The notes under the pieces are model-generated. The model was not told where the DNA came from. It saw nothing but the letters and a program-made list of their open reading frames with translations, and did no database searches. From Iodobacter fluviatilis (GTDB taxonomy: Bacteria > Pseudomonadota > Gammaproteobacteria > Burkholderiales > Chitinibacteraceae): a stretch of 64,000 bases of DNA. Position numbers and translations under genes: made by a program. Below, piece by piece: positions 18,414 through 28,386 of the stretch (within the stretch, counting starts at the first letter, position 1; each line of letters opens with the position of its first letter). Location of the stretch: contig NZ_UGHR01000001.1 in the NCBI RefSeq assembly GCF_900451195.1, positions 1,922,001 to 1,986,000 on the forward strand. Reading direction: 5' to 3'.

Positions 18414-18470
18414 GGGTGAAACCCGCCGTTTTCTACACAATTTCATAGAAAAATCTGGCGGGTTTCACCC
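18414..18470. repeat. long hairpin before malF
   Basis: GGGTGAAACCCGCC (18414-18427) and GGCGGGTTTCACCC (18457-18470) are exact 14-bp inverted arms with a 29-base loop. A third, related arm (GGGCGGGTGAAACCCC) lies at 18067-18082, and a relative at 60776-60833, so this belongs to a dispersed repeat family. Confidence 0.7.
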
Positions 18471-18545
18471 GCACTACGATGATTCGATGTTTGAAATATT
18501 TATTAGCAAGGGCGCAGCTGGTTTATGCGACTAAGGGAAAATAGA

Positions 18546-20069
18546 ATGAGCGGATTGAATAGGCGCTGGCTGTTGGCTTCGCTAGGTGGGGTGCTGCTCC
18601 TAGCGGGTTTGTGGCTGCTGCTGGGCGTTTATCAGGCAGGGCATACCTTAAGCGCTGTGGCTGGCTTGGTGGTAATGGCCGCCAGCGCCTGGGTGTTTTT
18701 ATCGCCCAAGGCTTACGCTTACCGCTATCTCTATCCGGGCGTGGCGGCTGTGCTGGTGTTTATTGTTTTCCCCGCTGTGTATACCGCAGGGATTGGTTTT
18801 ACCAATTACAGCTCGACCAATCTGCTGAGCTTTGATCGCGTAACGGCCTATATGCTGAGCGAAACCACCACGGCAGATGGCGCAGGTATGGCGTTTTCCC
18901 TGCATCAGGCTGGTGGGCAATACCGGCTTAAATTAAGCGATGAAGCAGGGCAGAGCTGGGTTTCTCCTCCTTTTAAATTACAAGACAACAAGCCACAACA
19001 GCTGCAATTGCAAGTGCTGGGCACTGAAAACCTGGCCGAAAAAGAATCTATTAAAACGGTGATTGCCAAACAATCAGCGTTAAAAGCGCTGCGCGTCACT
19101 TTACCCAATCAAACCCAGTCATGGCGTTTAAGCAGCCTCAGCCAGTTTTCGCCTACCCAGCTTTTATACCAAAAAAATGCAGATGGCAGCCTGCGTAATA
19201 CCCAAGATGGCAGCCTGATTAAGCCCAACTTTAAAACCGGATTTTACGAAACAGCCGCAGGTGAAAACTTGATTCCGGGCTTTAAAGTGAATGTGGGTTT
19301 TAGTAATTTCACGCGGATTTTTGCCAGTGACGATTTCCAGGGGCCGATGTTTAAAATCTTTGGCTGGACTGTGTTATTCGCTTTTCTGACGGTAGTGTTT
19401 ACCTTTGTGGTGGGCATGGTGCTGGCGGTGGTGCTGAATTGGGAAGCGCTGCGTTTTCGCGGTGTGTACCGCACGCTGTTGTTTTTGCCTTACGCCGTAC
19501 CGGGTTTTATTTCGATTCTGGTATTCCGTGGCTTATTTAATGAAAGCTTTGGTGAAATCAATATGGTGCTCAACGGCCTATTTGGCTTGCGGCCCGCTTG
19601 GTTTTCAGACCCGTTTAATGCCAAGGCAATGATCTTAATTGTAAATACCTGGCTGGGTTATCCTTACATTATGCTGCTGTGCTCAGGGCTGATTAAATCC
19701 ATTCCTAGCGATTTATACGAAGCCTCGGCCATTAATGGTGCGGGTCCGCTGACTAATTTATTTAAAATCACCCTGCCGCTGATTCTCAAACCGATGATGC
19801 CGCTCTTGATTGCCTCATTCGCGTTTAACTTTAATAACTTTGTGCTGATCAGCTTGCTCACCGATGGCAGGCCAGATTTTATTGATAGCAAAGTGCCTGC
19901 TGGCACTACCGATATCTTGGTTTCATACACTTATCGCTTGGCTTTTCAGGATTCGGGGCAAAACTTTGGCTTGGCAGCGGCCATTTCTACGGTGATTTTT
20001 GCGCTGGTGGCGGTGCTGTCGCTCATTAATTTAAAGCTGACCCGTGTGAATCAAGAGGAGAAACGATAA
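18546..20069 (+). CDS. malF: maltose ABC transporter permease MalF
   Basis: About 507 residues from the ATG at 18546, preceded by AAGGGAAAA. Two N-terminal membrane segments ([42 protein letters not shown]) are followed by the large periplasmic P2-type domain (about 100-255) and a six-segment core. The EAA coupling loop is at [27 protein letters not shown] near 395. The long P2 domain distinguishes MalF from generic sugar permeases and fits MalE docking. It is separated from malE by a 600-bp repeat region, but overlaps malG by one base. Confidence 0.92.
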   Translation: MSGLNRRWLLASLGGVLLLAGLWLLLGVYQAGHTLSAVAGLVVMAASAWVFLSPKAYAYRYLYPGVAAVLVFIVFPAVYTAGIGFTNYSSTNLLSFDRVTAYMLSETTTADGAGMAFSLHQAGGQYRLKLSDEAGQSWVSPPFKLQDNKPQQLQLQVLGTENLAEKESIKTVIAKQSALKALRVTLPNQTQSWRLSSLSQFSPTQLLYQKNADGSLRNTQDGSLIKPNFKTGFYETAAGENLIPGFKVNVGFSNFTRIFASDDFQGPMFKIFGWTVLFAFLTVVFTFVVGMVLAVVLNWEALRFRGVYRTLLFLPYAVPGFISILVFRGLFNESFGEINMVLNGLFGLRPAWFSDPFNAKAMILIVNTWLGYPYIMLLCSGLIKSIPSDLYEASAINGAGPLTNLFKITLPLILKPMMPLLIASFAFNFNNFVLISLLTDGRPDFIDSKVPAGTTDILVSYTYRLAFQDSGQNFGLAAAISTVIFALVAVLSLINLKLTRVNQEEKR

Positions 20070-20959
20070 TGGCCATGGTGCTTGATCGATCACATAAATG
20101 GCGGGTGCTGGGCGCGCACCTTGCGCTGATCGCCTTTTTGCTGCTGATTTTATTTCCGTTTTTTATGATTATTTCCATCTCGCTGCGGCCAGGTAATTTT
20201 GCGGCTGGCAGCCTGATTCCTGACACGATTAGTCTGGAGCACTGGAAGCTGGCGCTGGGCTTTAGCTATGTGGATGGTGATGGCGTCTTGATTAAGCCGC
20301 AATTCCCGGTGCTGCTGTGGCTGTTTAACTCGGTGAAGGTGGCTTTTATCAGCGCGGGCGTGATCTTACTGCTGTCTACCAGCTGCGCCTATGCTTTTGC
20401 CCGGCTTAAATTTCGTGGCCGCGTGTTTGGCATGAATGCTCTGCTGCTCTTACAAATGTTTCCCGCCGTGCTGTCGCTGGTGGCGATTTATGCCATCTTT
20501 GATGAAATCGGCAATTATGTGCCGTGGCTGGGCATCGACACCCACGGTAGCTTAGTGCTGGCTTATGCTGGTGGCATTGCCCTGCATATCTGGACGATCA
20601 AAGGCTATTTTGACACCATTCCGGTGGAGATCGAAGAAGCTGCCAGAGTCGATGGCGCTACCGCGTTTCAATCTTTCCGCTACGTGCTTTTGCCGATGGC
20701 CGTGCCGATTTTATTTGTGGTGTTTTTACTGGCCTTTATCAGCGGCATTATCGAATACCCGGTGGCATCGGTGCTGCTGCACGAGCAGGATAAAATGACG
20801 CTGGCGGTGGGCTCCAAGCTTTATCTCTATACCCAGAACTACCTGTGGGGCGATTTTGCCGCCGCCGCGATTTTATCCGGCCTGCCTATCAGCCTGCTGT
20901 TCTTATTCGCCCAGCGCTGGATGGTATCCGGCCTGACTTCGGGCGGGGTGAAGGGCTGA
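20069..20959 (+). CDS. malG: maltose ABC transporter permease MalG
   Basis: 296 residues, six membrane segments. The ATG overlaps the last base of the malF stop (TAATG), indicating translational coupling. The EAA loop is [32 protein letters not shown] near residue 190, matching the coupling helix contacting MalK. The C-terminus ends in a short tail ([15 protein letters not shown]), very like the MalG tail that reaches into the MalK dimer. With MalF it forms the inner-membrane channel. An excellent terminator follows. Confidence 0.93.
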   Translation: MAMVLDRSHKWRVLGAHLALIAFLLLILFPFFMIISISLRPGNFAAGSLIPDTISLEHWKLALGFSYVDGDGVLIKPQFPVLLWLFNSVKVAFISAGVILLLSTSCAYAFARLKFRGRVFGMNALLLLQMFPAVLSLVAIYAIFDEIGNYVPWLGIDTHGSLVLAYAGGIALHIWTIKGYFDTIPVEIEEAARVDGATAFQSFRYVLLPMAVPILFVVFLLAFISGIIEYPVASVLLHEQDKMTLAVGSKLYLYTQNYLWGDFAAAAILSGLPISLLFLFAQRWMVSGLTSGGVKG

Positions 20960-21020
20960 GTTGTGGCAGTACATCGTTTTTATATCAGGGGTGTTTGCCG
21001 CTGAGCTGCGTGTTTCTTGT

Positions 21021-21049
21021 GAGCCACCTATTGGGTGGCTCATTTTTTT
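21021..21049 (+). terminator. strong rho-independent terminator of the maltose operon
   Basis: GAGCCACC (21021-21028) and GGTGGCTC (21034-21041) with a five-base loop, followed by a run of seven T. It lies about 60 bases after malG and closes the maltose locus. Confidence 0.9.
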
Positions 21050-21146
21050 CATCCATTGCTTTGCCCGTAGTGAGTGCTCTAAAGTGGCTATAGATGGATA
21101 TTTAAGTTTTTAAATGTTATCTCTTCATCCTTTTGTAAGCAGATGA

Positions 21147-21941
21147 ATGATGGTTTCCAGATGTAAGGTATCCGCTACATTGTGCGCGCTGGCGTTGGGG
21201 GTCTGCAGCAGTCTCTTTGCGGCCAGCCCCTGTTTGCGGCCTTTGATTGTGGGTTGGGATACTTGGCCACCTTATCATTTTAAGGATGAGAAGGGCCGGA
21301 TGCAGGGCTTGGCGGTGGAGGTGCTGCAGGCGTTGGCAAAGCGGGTGGATTGCCCTTTGCAATTTGCACAAATGCCATGGAAGCGGACATTAAATGAGTT
21401 GGCACAGGGCAAGGCCGATTTGGCGATGGAGGTACTTAAAACGCCGGAGCGCGAGCGAACGATGTTGTTTTCTCGAGCCTATCGCCCAAGCAATGTGCAT
21501 TTTTTTGTGCGTAAGAAAGATGGGCGCTGGTCTTTTAATACCCTAGCCGAATTAAGTAAGCTTGGGCCTGTGGCGCTGGGGGTTTCCCGTGGGGATAGTT
21601 ATGGCGTGGCGCTGGATCAGTGGCTGAAAACGCCGCCAGCGGGCGTGATTGTGGATGTCGCGCCCACGATGGCGATCAATTTAATTAAGCTTCAGCATGG
21701 GCGGGTCGATCTGCTGCTGGGCGATTTATTGGCCACTCAGGCGGCAATTTACGATTTAAAGCTGGCCGATGAGCTGGCGCCGCTCGCCCAAGAGTGGCCG
21801 ACTCAGGAGGCATATTTTGCCTTCAGCCGTGTCAGTGTCAGCCAGCCAGTTTTTCAGGCGTTTCAGCAGGCGCTAGAAGATCTGATCAAAGACGGCACAT
21901 TAAAGCAGATTCAGCAGCGTTATCTCGTCCGCAGGCCTTAG
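21147..21941 (+). CDS. periplasmic solute-binding protein, family 3-like
   Basis: 264 residues. A signal peptide (SATLCALALGVCSSLFAAS) precedes a type II binding-protein fold: PLIVGWDTWPPYHFKDEKGRMQGLAVEVLQAL, LAQGKADLAMEVLKTPERERTMLFSRAYRP and the lobe-two segment GPVALGVSRGDSYG. Relatives bind polar amino acids or serve as orphan sensors. No ABC permease or ATPase lies beside it, so it may act alone or with distant partners. The start could be either of two adjacent Met codons. It is a single gene followed by a convergent chemoreceptor. Confidence 0.85.
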   Translation: MMVSRCKVSATLCALALGVCSSLFAASPCLRPLIVGWDTWPPYHFKDEKGRMQGLAVEVLQALAKRVDCPLQFAQMPWKRTLNELAQGKADLAMEVLKTPERERTMLFSRAYRPSNVHFFVRKKDGRWSFNTLAELSKLGPVALGVSRGDSYGVALDQWLKTPPAGVIVDVAPTMAINLIKLQHGRVDLLLGDLLATQAAIYDLKLADELAPLAQEWPTQEAYFAFSRVSVSQPVFQAFQQALEDLIKDGTLKQIQQRYLVRRP

Positions 21942-21982
21942 CGGGTGTGGCGCGATGCGAATTCAGTGTTAAAAACGCCGGT

Positions 21983-23986
21983 TTATTCCAGCTTAAATTG
22001 TGAAACAAGCCTGTCTAGCTCGATTGCGCTGCGCTGTAAATCGGTGGAGAGGGCTGAATTCTGATCGGCCCGTGCGCTGTTGTCTTCGGCCATGCGGGCA
22101 ATTTGTTCAACACTTTGGGCTACGGTTTGGCTGGCGATTTTTTGCTCGGCCATGGCTGTGTTGATTTCGGCGGCTGCGTTCAGCTCGGCCTTGCTGCTGT
22201 CTTTAATGTGGGCAAAGGCAAACGTGGCTTTTTCTACCCGCTGGCTGCCACGCTCCATTTCCTGGCGAGCCACTTCCATGCCTTTCGCTGCAGCGTCGGT
22301 ATCTCTGCGTATGGTGTCTACTAGTGATGTGATTTCACCCGTAGACGATGCGGTTCTTTCTGCCAGTTTTCTGACTTCATCGGCCACTACTGCAAATCCT
22401 CGGCCTTGTTCCCCTGCGCGTGCAGCTTCAATGGCGGCATTGAGCGCCAGCAGATTGGTTTGCTCGGCAATTTCTTTAATGACCTGCACAATTTTGCCTA
22501 TTTCGCTGGAATGTATCTTCATACTGTCTACATTGCCGCCCAGCGTTTCCAGATTGGCTGATAGTTCAACAATTTCAGTTAATACATCCTGCATCAGCCG
22601 CTGGCCCTGATCGACTTCATTTTGTGCGTTGTTTGCCTGCTCTTCGGATGAGGCGGCGTGCTCTGACACGGTTGAAATGCTGACTGACATTTCTTCTATG
22701 GCGGCGGCCATTTCACCCGATGCATTGGCCTGGGATAAGGAGGCCTCCTGCATGGATGCGGCATTGTGATTGAGCTGCTTTGCGGCACGAGCAACGGCCT
22801 GTGTATTCAGATGAATATGCTGGATAATTTGCCGCAGGCTTTGGGCCATGGCATTAAAGCTGTCACCCACTTCGGCTAATTCGTCTTTTACGTTCAGATG
22901 TACAAAGCGCGATAAATCACCGCTGGCAAAGGCTTCTGCCTCTCGGCGCAGTGTTCTGACGGCACCATGGATGGAAAGATAGGTGCCAATAAATAAATAG
23001 CCCCCCAATAGCAGCATGGATGAAGTTAATACCAGCATGATCTGCCTGCTTTGTTCAATGCTTTGCTCTCTGAGGCTTAATGAGGCATTGATTGATTCAA
23101 AAATATGCCCGGTCAGTGTGTTGACCTGTTCAATGGATGCCGTAATGCGGGTGAAGTGAGCTTTAGGATCGACGCTGATTTCGGTATTTGCAAAGGCTTT
23201 CAGCAGATAGGCATGATCGGCATGCATCAGCTCTGCCAGAGACTTTCCTTCATTAAGAAGCTCAGTAGCGCTGGTGCGGGCCAGCTTTTCCTTCATGGGG
23301 TCTGCAGATAAGGCGATGATGGCGCCAAGGGTATTCATTTGCGCGATTTCATCTGATGTGGCGGTTTTTGCGGTGGCAAGGCGCGCGCCCAAGCCCCTGG
23401 CTTTGGCAAGCGCTTCCGCCGCCGGAATCAGCTGGGAGAAATAAACATCCTGCAGGTAGTAGCTGTCTGTTTCCGGATCAAGTGTCAGCCCGGAGAGATG
23501 CGCCAGATCGCTGGTGATTTTAATTATCTGATCAATCAGCCCGGTGTGCACGCTGAAGTTTTCTGCGGGCTGGTTTTGTTTCCAGCGGGCCGTTAATGAT
23601 TCCAGCTGTGATTTTAGCTGCGTCCAATTTGAGTTTAAGCTGGGGAAGTGATTTTGATTAATTAGGGCATCCGTGTTTTGAATGGCTGTTTTCAGTTTTT
23701 GCTCGTTGGCCACGATATCCGGGCCAAAATCGGTTTTGCCTTGCAAATAGGATGAGCTTAAGCCGCGATGGCTTTGTGTCAGGGTCATCACATCCCGCAG
23801 CTGGGTGGCGTATTGCAAACCAAGATGCTCGTTACGGGCGGTGGTCAGGTCTTTGCTGAAACCCAATAAAATGAGGCTGAGCATATAAATGGTGGGGATT
23901 GCTAACACAAAAGCAATCAGGACAAATTTTTGTGCGAAGCGCAATACAGACACAAAGCGAACCACAGGAATAAAAAGTGCTTTCAT
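21983..23986 (-). CDS. methyl-accepting chemotaxis protein with large periplasmic domain
   Basis: 667 residues. The first membrane segment ([23 protein letters not shown]) is followed by a periplasmic helical domain of about 270 residues, a second membrane segment ([20 protein letters not shown]), HAMP, and the signalling domain. The hairpin tip is [47 protein letters not shown]. The segment [15 protein letters not shown] near residue 55 resembles the start of NIT-type ligand domains, a weak match. No C-terminal CheR/CheB pentapeptide is seen (ends VSQFKLE). It signals to CheA/CheW at the cell pole. Ligand unknown. Confidence 0.93.
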   Translation of the reverse strand: MKALFIPVVRFVSVLRFAQKFVLIAFVLAIPTIYMLSLILLGFSKDLTTARNEHLGLQYATQLRDVMTLTQSHRGLSSSYLQGKTDFGPDIVANEQKLKTAIQNTDALINQNHFPSLNSNWTQLKSQLESLTARWKQNQPAENFSVHTGLIDQIIKITSDLAHLSGLTLDPETDSYYLQDVYFSQLIPAAEALAKARGLGARLATAKTATSDEIAQMNTLGAIIALSADPMKEKLARTSATELLNEGKSLAELMHADHAYLLKAFANTEISVDPKAHFTRITASIEQVNTLTGHIFESINASLSLREQSIEQSRQIMLVLTSSMLLLGGYLFIGTYLSIHGAVRTLRREAEAFASGDLSRFVHLNVKDELAEVGDSFNAMAQSLRQIIQHIHLNTQAVARAAKQLNHNAASMQEASLSQANASGEMAAAIEEMSVSISTVSEHAASSEEQANNAQNEVDQGQRLMQDVLTEIVELSANLETLGGNVDSMKIHSSEIGKIVQVIKEIAEQTNLLALNAAIEAARAGEQGRGFAVVADEVRKLAERTASSTGEITSLVDTIRRDTDAAAKGMEVARQEMERGSQRVEKATFAFAHIKDSSKAELNAAAEINTAMAEQKIASQTVAQSVEQIARMAEDNSARADQNSALSTDLQRSAIELDRLVSQFKLE

Positions 23987-24150
23987 TAAAATATTCCAGC
24001 AATAACAACATCTTAAGTGTAGTTGACGGCTCTTCCTGTTTAAAGGGGGATAAGCGCCATATAAAAGATGATTAAGGTAAGTTTATGCTTGGATTAATCT
24101 GTAGATTGCTTGCGTATTGCTGAATCAGTGCTCGGGAAAGTACACAATAA

Positions 24151-24182
24151 AAGAAGGGGGTGAAAAATGTTTTTTCACCCCC
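24151..24182 (-). terminator. terminator for the leftward unknown gene
   Basis: GGGGGTGAAAAA (24156-24167) and TTTTTCACCCCC (24171-24182) are exact 12-bp arms with a three-base loop. On the minus strand the stem is followed by TTCTTTTA. It ends the gene at 24189. Confidence 0.8.
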
Positions 24183-24188
24183 GTTTGC

Positions 24189-24746
24189 TCAGGCCCGGCT
24201 GACGGTATTGCCCGATACTTTCATCTGTACGGTGGGCCCGCTTTTGCGGCTGGCCACTTTAGCGCTTTCGGTACGAATTGCAGGTTTCATTTGGCCATCC
24301 ATATGGCCGTTGACCACCCCAAGAATGGTGGCGCTGGCTAAATCAAAGAGCAAATTGAGCTGCGCATTGCCGCCCACATGAATATGGTTAATACCACTTG
24401 TGCCGGGGGCAGAGCGCCCATCCGCTGTTTTGTTGAAAACCATACGTACCGCTTGCGCCATTTGTGCGTCGCTTCCTTCAATTTCGGCTGCGGCCTGCTG
24501 ATGCACCAAGCCCAAAGACTGCTCTGCCGGGCGATAAGGGCTGCCCCATGGTGTGTCTGTTTTTTGGGCTACCCAGCGGATATTGTCTTCGGTGGCGCGA
24601 TCCGGATAAGCAGAGCGAATCGCTTCTTCTATTTTTGCCCTGATGGTGTTCTGATGAATTGCACGGCTGGATGCGGCATGCTGGCGCAGCCATTCCAGAT
24701 TAGGGTGGTCTTTAAATCTATTAAATTGAATCGGAGTGAATGCCAT
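24189..24746 (-). CDS. hypothetical protein with a conserved-looking C-terminal His/Gly/Asn-rich domain
   Basis: 185 residues, no signal peptide or membrane segment. A ribosome binding site (GGAG) lies ten bases before the ATG at 24746. The C-terminal half has a distinctive run: GINHIHVGGNAQLNLLFDLA then ATILGVVNGHMDGQMKP. Such His-rich compact domains at protein ends occur in secreted or contact-dependent nucleases and in effectors, but no catalytic signature is certain. It stands alone between a chemoreceptor and a promoterless AT-rich stretch and has its own terminator. I do not recognise the family. Confidence 0.7.
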   Translation of the reverse strand: MAFTPIQFNRFKDHPNLEWLRQHAASSRAIHQNTIRAKIEEAIRSAYPDRATEDNIRWVAQKTDTPWGSPYRPAEQSLGLVHQQAAAEIEGSDAQMAQAVRMVFNKTADGRSAPGTSGINHIHVGGNAQLNLLFDLASATILGVVNGHMDGQMKPAIRTESAKVASRKSGPTVQMKVSGNTVSRA

Positions 24747-25099
24747 ACGAGTAACTCCAGAAGGTGTTTCAATTAAATAAAGGAAAACGCAGGAGAGTAT
24801 TGTTATAAAAGGATATGGCAGAGGTGTCTGTCAGGTAATTAATTTATTATTATAAAATATGAACATAGGCTGAGTGCTTGATTTGATTGGCATATTTATA
24901 TTTAATTAAATGGGTTGTTAAAAAGGATTTAGTGTGTCCGGATTAAATGCGTGATTGTTAAAGCTTACAAATTAGGGTGAATTTATGGCCTGCAGATATT
25001 TAAACGGGCGGCTTAGGTTTACTTAAATGCGTAAATTTCTCTTCATACCGCTTTATTATTGCCTAGGCTGGATGCTGTGGCTTGATTGGGATTAACTGC
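24747..25099. other. AT-rich divergent promoter region
   Basis: About 350 bases between the leftward unknown gene and the rightward Hsp70-like fusion. It is AT-rich with no open frame. It must hold both divergent promoters. No palindrome stands out. Confidence 0.5.
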
Positions 25100-27781
25100 A
25101 TGGATCCGCTTTATTTTTCTCACGCTAAAGCTTGTCAGCTTTTATACCTGCACCATTTGCAAACCCGCCGTGAGGCGTGGCATGCATTCAGCCAGTCGGG
25201 GATGAGCTGGTTTATGCACCGGCGTGATGGGGAAGGGGTGATTCTTAATCCGCAAACGGGTTTGATCTGGCAAGAAATGACTGAGGCCGGGCCGCAGCTG
25301 GATTTACTTCGTGCTCAGGCAAAAGTGCGGCAGCTAGAATGGGCGGGGTTGGCCAACTGGCGCTTACCAACACGAGCCGAGCTGATTGATATTGCCTATG
25401 CACCGGGTTTTCCGCTTTGCGAAGAATACAACTGGTTTGATTGCCCGTTGTGGCTTTACGACAAAGGCTGCGTATATCTAGATCAGCCCGATGAATTTAT
25501 GGGGCCGGATGGCGCAGGCAATATGATTGCGGTAGACGATACTCTTTGCGCAGACTGGCCTGGCAGCTATCCGCAGGGCCTGTTTGAGCTGGGCTGGACA
25601 TGGCTGGGTGCATGGACCAGCAGCGCGCGTTTTCCAAAATCCAGCAAGTTTGATGCGGCCCTGACGGCGTGGAAAAAATGGCGCTCTTTAGCATCGTCAG
25701 AAAACGATGGCTTTCATGCTGTGAACAGCAATGCCACAGACTGGCCTGCTTTATTACGTAAGCTGGATTACATCAGCACCCGCCTGCCGGATATCGATAG
25801 CAGTACTTTTTCTGACTCGGCCAAAGGTCTGTGGGAGCTGTGGCCCGTGGCGGATGATCGTCAGACCCGAAAAATTGCGCTGGCCCATGCGGGGCAGATG
25901 CGGGCGCGTAACCCCGAGCTGGATATTCGTGATGCCAATGTGGCGATTGATTTTGGCACCAGCAGCACGGTGGTGGCGTTCAGGGAGGGCGCGCATGACC
26001 GCCTGCTGAGGATAGGCGAAAGTAATTTATGGGAGCCGCCGCAGGCCAGCGATTATGAAAACCCCACCGTGCTGGAAGTGATGGATTGGCAGGCGCTGAT
26101 GGCGGCGTGGACCTCTGAGGTGTATCGCCCGCTGGTGGATTGGCGTGATATCCATTGTGCCCACGAGGCGCGCGATCATTTACGCGATAACCACACCGAC
26201 CCCAAGCGCATCTCCAGTATTTTTAGTCGGATGAAGCAATGGACGCAGGATGAGCTTCCAACGCGCATCAGCGATCAAATTCATCAGGAAGAGCGCATTC
26301 TGCCGCCATTTAAGCAGTATCCATGTAAAAAAGTGGCCGATGTTTACGCCGATTTCAACCCGATTGAGCTTTACGCTTGGTTTTTGGGGATGTTTATAAA
26401 TTGGCGGCAGCGCGGCATTTTCTTACGCTATTACATGACTTTTCCTGTGAGCTTTCCGCATGACACTAAGGAAAAAATCCTCAGTGCTTTTCATCATGGC
26501 TTGCAGCGCAGCCTGCCTGAAAGCCTTGTTTATGGCCCGCATATTGCACAATTCAGGGTTGAAGAGCGTGGCTCTGAGCCTGCTGCCTATGCCGCTTGTG
26601 CGCTTAAAGCCCTGCAGCTTTCCCCCTGTGCCACCGGTGAAGGGCGGGCATTTGCCGTGTTTGATTTTGGTGGCGGTACCACCGATTTTGATTTTGGCTA
26701 TTACCGTCTGCCCGATGCGGCAGAGGCGGAGGCGGGATGGGAAGAGGTAATCGAGCACTTTGGTGCATCAGGTGACAGAATGCTGGGCGGCGAGCAATTA
26801 CTTGAGAATCTAGCTTACATTACCTTTCGCCATAATCTGCCACAGTGCCGTTTGCATAAAATTGCGTTTCTATTGCCACAAGACGCAGAAGATTTTGCTG
26901 GGTCGGATATGTTTCTGGAAAAAACCCGCCCGGCTCAAACCAATAGCATCGTGATGATGGGGCGTTTGCGCTCTTTTTGCGAAACAGGCAATTTGGAAGG
27001 GCTGGAAGACGGTGATATTTGCAAAATGCCGCTGTTAAACCGCGACGGGCAAAAGGTGGAGGTGGGGTTTCAGATTCCGCAAAGCGAGCTGCGCGATTAT
27101 CTGCGGGCACGGATAGAGCGCGGGGCCATCGCTTTTTTTGCGGCCATGCAGGCGGCATTTAACAGCCACGGCGGCATGCCGCTGGCGGTGGACGTGCTGC
27201 TGGCGGGTAATGCCTGCCGATCCCCTTGGGTGATGGAGTTGTTTGGCTTAAACGGTTCGCCCATTGGCGCGATTATGGCGTTTGAGCAGCTGGAAATCTC
27301 GGTGCATCCGCCGCTGCTGGCCGACCCTGGCAACCCGTGGCGGCCCACGGCCAAAACGGGTGTGGCCCTGGGCTTGCTGCGGCTCTGCCCGGGTGAAACG
27401 CTGAAAGTGATTCATCGCTCGCGCTTAAATGATGACGCGCCGTTTTTATTTTCGGTGGGCAAATTGCTCAATGGCGAGTTCGATCCCTGCCTGCCTGCGC
27501 ACGGTGTTTACGGCCAGTGGCACGAGGTAGGGCGGCCTATGGATGGGGTGTTTAATCTGGCTTACACCCATTCCCCCCGCGCCCGTACTGATCAGCGTAT
27601 GGATAGAAGCGATCCTGATTTGCGCTATAAGCGCATCGATTTTCCGCAATGCAGCGAAGGGCAAAAAGTGTATTCCCGCGCCATTGCGCCTAATCTGATC
27701 GAAATCTGCCTTGCCCGCGATTTAAGCCATGGCGGGCAGCCAGAGCCAGCCAGCCATCTGCAGCAATTGGCGCTGGCCTGA
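25100..27781 (+). CDS. Hsp70/actin-like ATPase fused to an N-terminal DUF1566-like domain
   Basis: About 893 residues from the ATG at 25100 (MDPLYFSHAK); an in-frame TTG at 25082 is less likely. Residues 40-270 carry DUF1566/Lcl-like motifs: GVILNPQTGLIWQEM, then ANWRLPTRAELIDIAY, then TWLGAWTSSA. From about residue 278 an actin/Hsp70 ATPase begins: phosphate-1 VAIDFGTSSTVVAFREG, phosphate-2 FAVFDFGGGTTDFDFGYY near 518, and adenosine motif VDVLLAGNACRSPWVMEL near 700. There is no recognisable DnaK substrate-binding domain after it. No DnaJ or GrpE partner is nearby. Standing alone between two terminated units, it resembles large Hsp70-like regulators of unknown role. Function is not known. 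Confidence 0.85.
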   Translation: MDPLYFSHAKACQLLYLHHLQTRREAWHAFSQSGMSWFMHRRDGEGVILNPQTGLIWQEMTEAGPQLDLLRAQAKVRQLEWAGLANWRLPTRAELIDIAYAPGFPLCEEYNWFDCPLWLYDKGCVYLDQPDEFMGPDGAGNMIAVDDTLCADWPGSYPQGLFELGWTWLGAWTSSARFPKSSKFDAALTAWKKWRSLASSENDGFHAVNSNATDWPALLRKLDYISTRLPDIDSSTFSDSAKGLWELWPVADDRQTRKIALAHAGQMRARNPELDIRDANVAIDFGTSSTVVAFREGAHDRLLRIGESNLWEPPQASDYENPTVLEVMDWQALMAAWTSEVYRPLVDWRDIHCAHEARDHLRDNHTDPKRISSIFSRMKQWTQDELPTRISDQIHQEERILPPFKQYPCKKVADVYADFNPIELYAWFLGMFINWRQRGIFLRYYMTFPVSFPHDTKEKILSAFHHGLQRSLPESLVYGPHIAQFRVEERGSEPAAYAACALKALQLSPCATGEGRAFAVFDFGGGTTDFDFGYYRLPDAAEAEAGWEEVIEHFGASGDRMLGGEQLLENLAYITFRHNLPQCRLHKIAFLLPQDAEDFAGSDMFLEKTRPAQTNSIVMMGRLRSFCETGNLEGLEDGDICKMPLLNRDGQKVEVGFQIPQSELRDYLRARIERGAIAFFAAMQAAFNSHGGMPLAVDVLLAGNACRSPWVMELFGLNGSPIGAIMAFEQLEISVHPPLLADPGNPWRPTAKTGVALGLLRLCPGETLKVIHRSRLNDDAPFLFSVGKLLNGEFDPCLPAHGVYGQWHEVGRPMDGVFNLAYTHSPRARTDQRMDRSDPDLRYKRIDFPQCSEGQKVYSRAIAPNLIEICLARDLSHGGQPEPASHLQQLALA

Positions 27782-27790
27782 TGGCCGTTT

Positions 27791-28177
27791 TTACGATGAA
27801 TGCTGGGCTGCTGTACGCCGTAAAGCAAACTGATCCGCCAGCCATGCTAATCCGCCGCCAATTAAATACATCAATAAATCCTCAGGGCTGAAGGTATTGC
27901 CAATTACAATATAAAGGACGCTGCCTTTTTGCAACCCTAATAAATTAGCCAGATGTATATATTGCAGCCCTTCAACAATAAAGCCAGAGGCAATGGCCAT
28001 GATTGCGCTGCGTAATGGCGGATTGCGCCATGCGCGAAAAACGGCATAGAGCAGTGCAATCACCAGAATATCTCCAAGGCTGCCGCGTATAAACCCATAG
28101 CCAAAAATACCACGGGCAATGGCGATTTCTAATGAAAAAATCAGCAGTGCAATCAGGTAATAAACAGAGCGCTTCAA
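27791..28177 (-). CDS. DUF2809-type small membrane protein
   Basis: 128 residues with about four membrane segments. The run FIRGSLGDILVIALLYAVFRA near residue 30 and the C-terminal SPEDLLMYLIGGGLAWLAD are typical of the DUF2809 family, related in layout to VanZ-like proteins. Role unknown; likely inner membrane. It converges on the Hsp70-like gene with nine bases between stop codons and no terminator seen. Confidence 0.8.
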   Translation of the reverse strand: MKRSVYYLIALLIFSLEIAIARGIFGYGFIRGSLGDILVIALLYAVFRAWRNPPLRSAIMAIASGFIVEGLQYIHLANLLGLQKGSVLYIVIGNTFSPEDLLMYLIGGGLAWLADQFALRRTAAQHSS

Positions 28178-28386
28178 TATGATCGCCTTAATAAAATGGG
28201 TGAATAGAAAGTAGCCGTGCTAATCATCCGGCGAAGCTGTATTCATAATTTCGTAAAAAGATTAATTGATTTGCGGGGCATTTATGGCTGATAAGCTTAT
28301 GTCTGGCAGGGCTTGAAAAATATTCGTAATTCAAGTTCAATGACGCCCCGTTTGGCCGCTATGCCATGAAAATAAATGAGTAAACT

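Larger units (their letters stand above)
17922..18545. other. repeat-filled gap splitting malE from malF
   Basis: About 620 bases with no credible gene. It contains a hairpin after malE (17957-17983), copy B of the 230-bp repeat (18118-18349), and a long inverted pair around and after it (18067-18090 with 18400-18427, and 18414-18427 with 18457-18470). Any malF/malG transcription from the upstream promoter must cross these structures. Confidence 0.65.
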
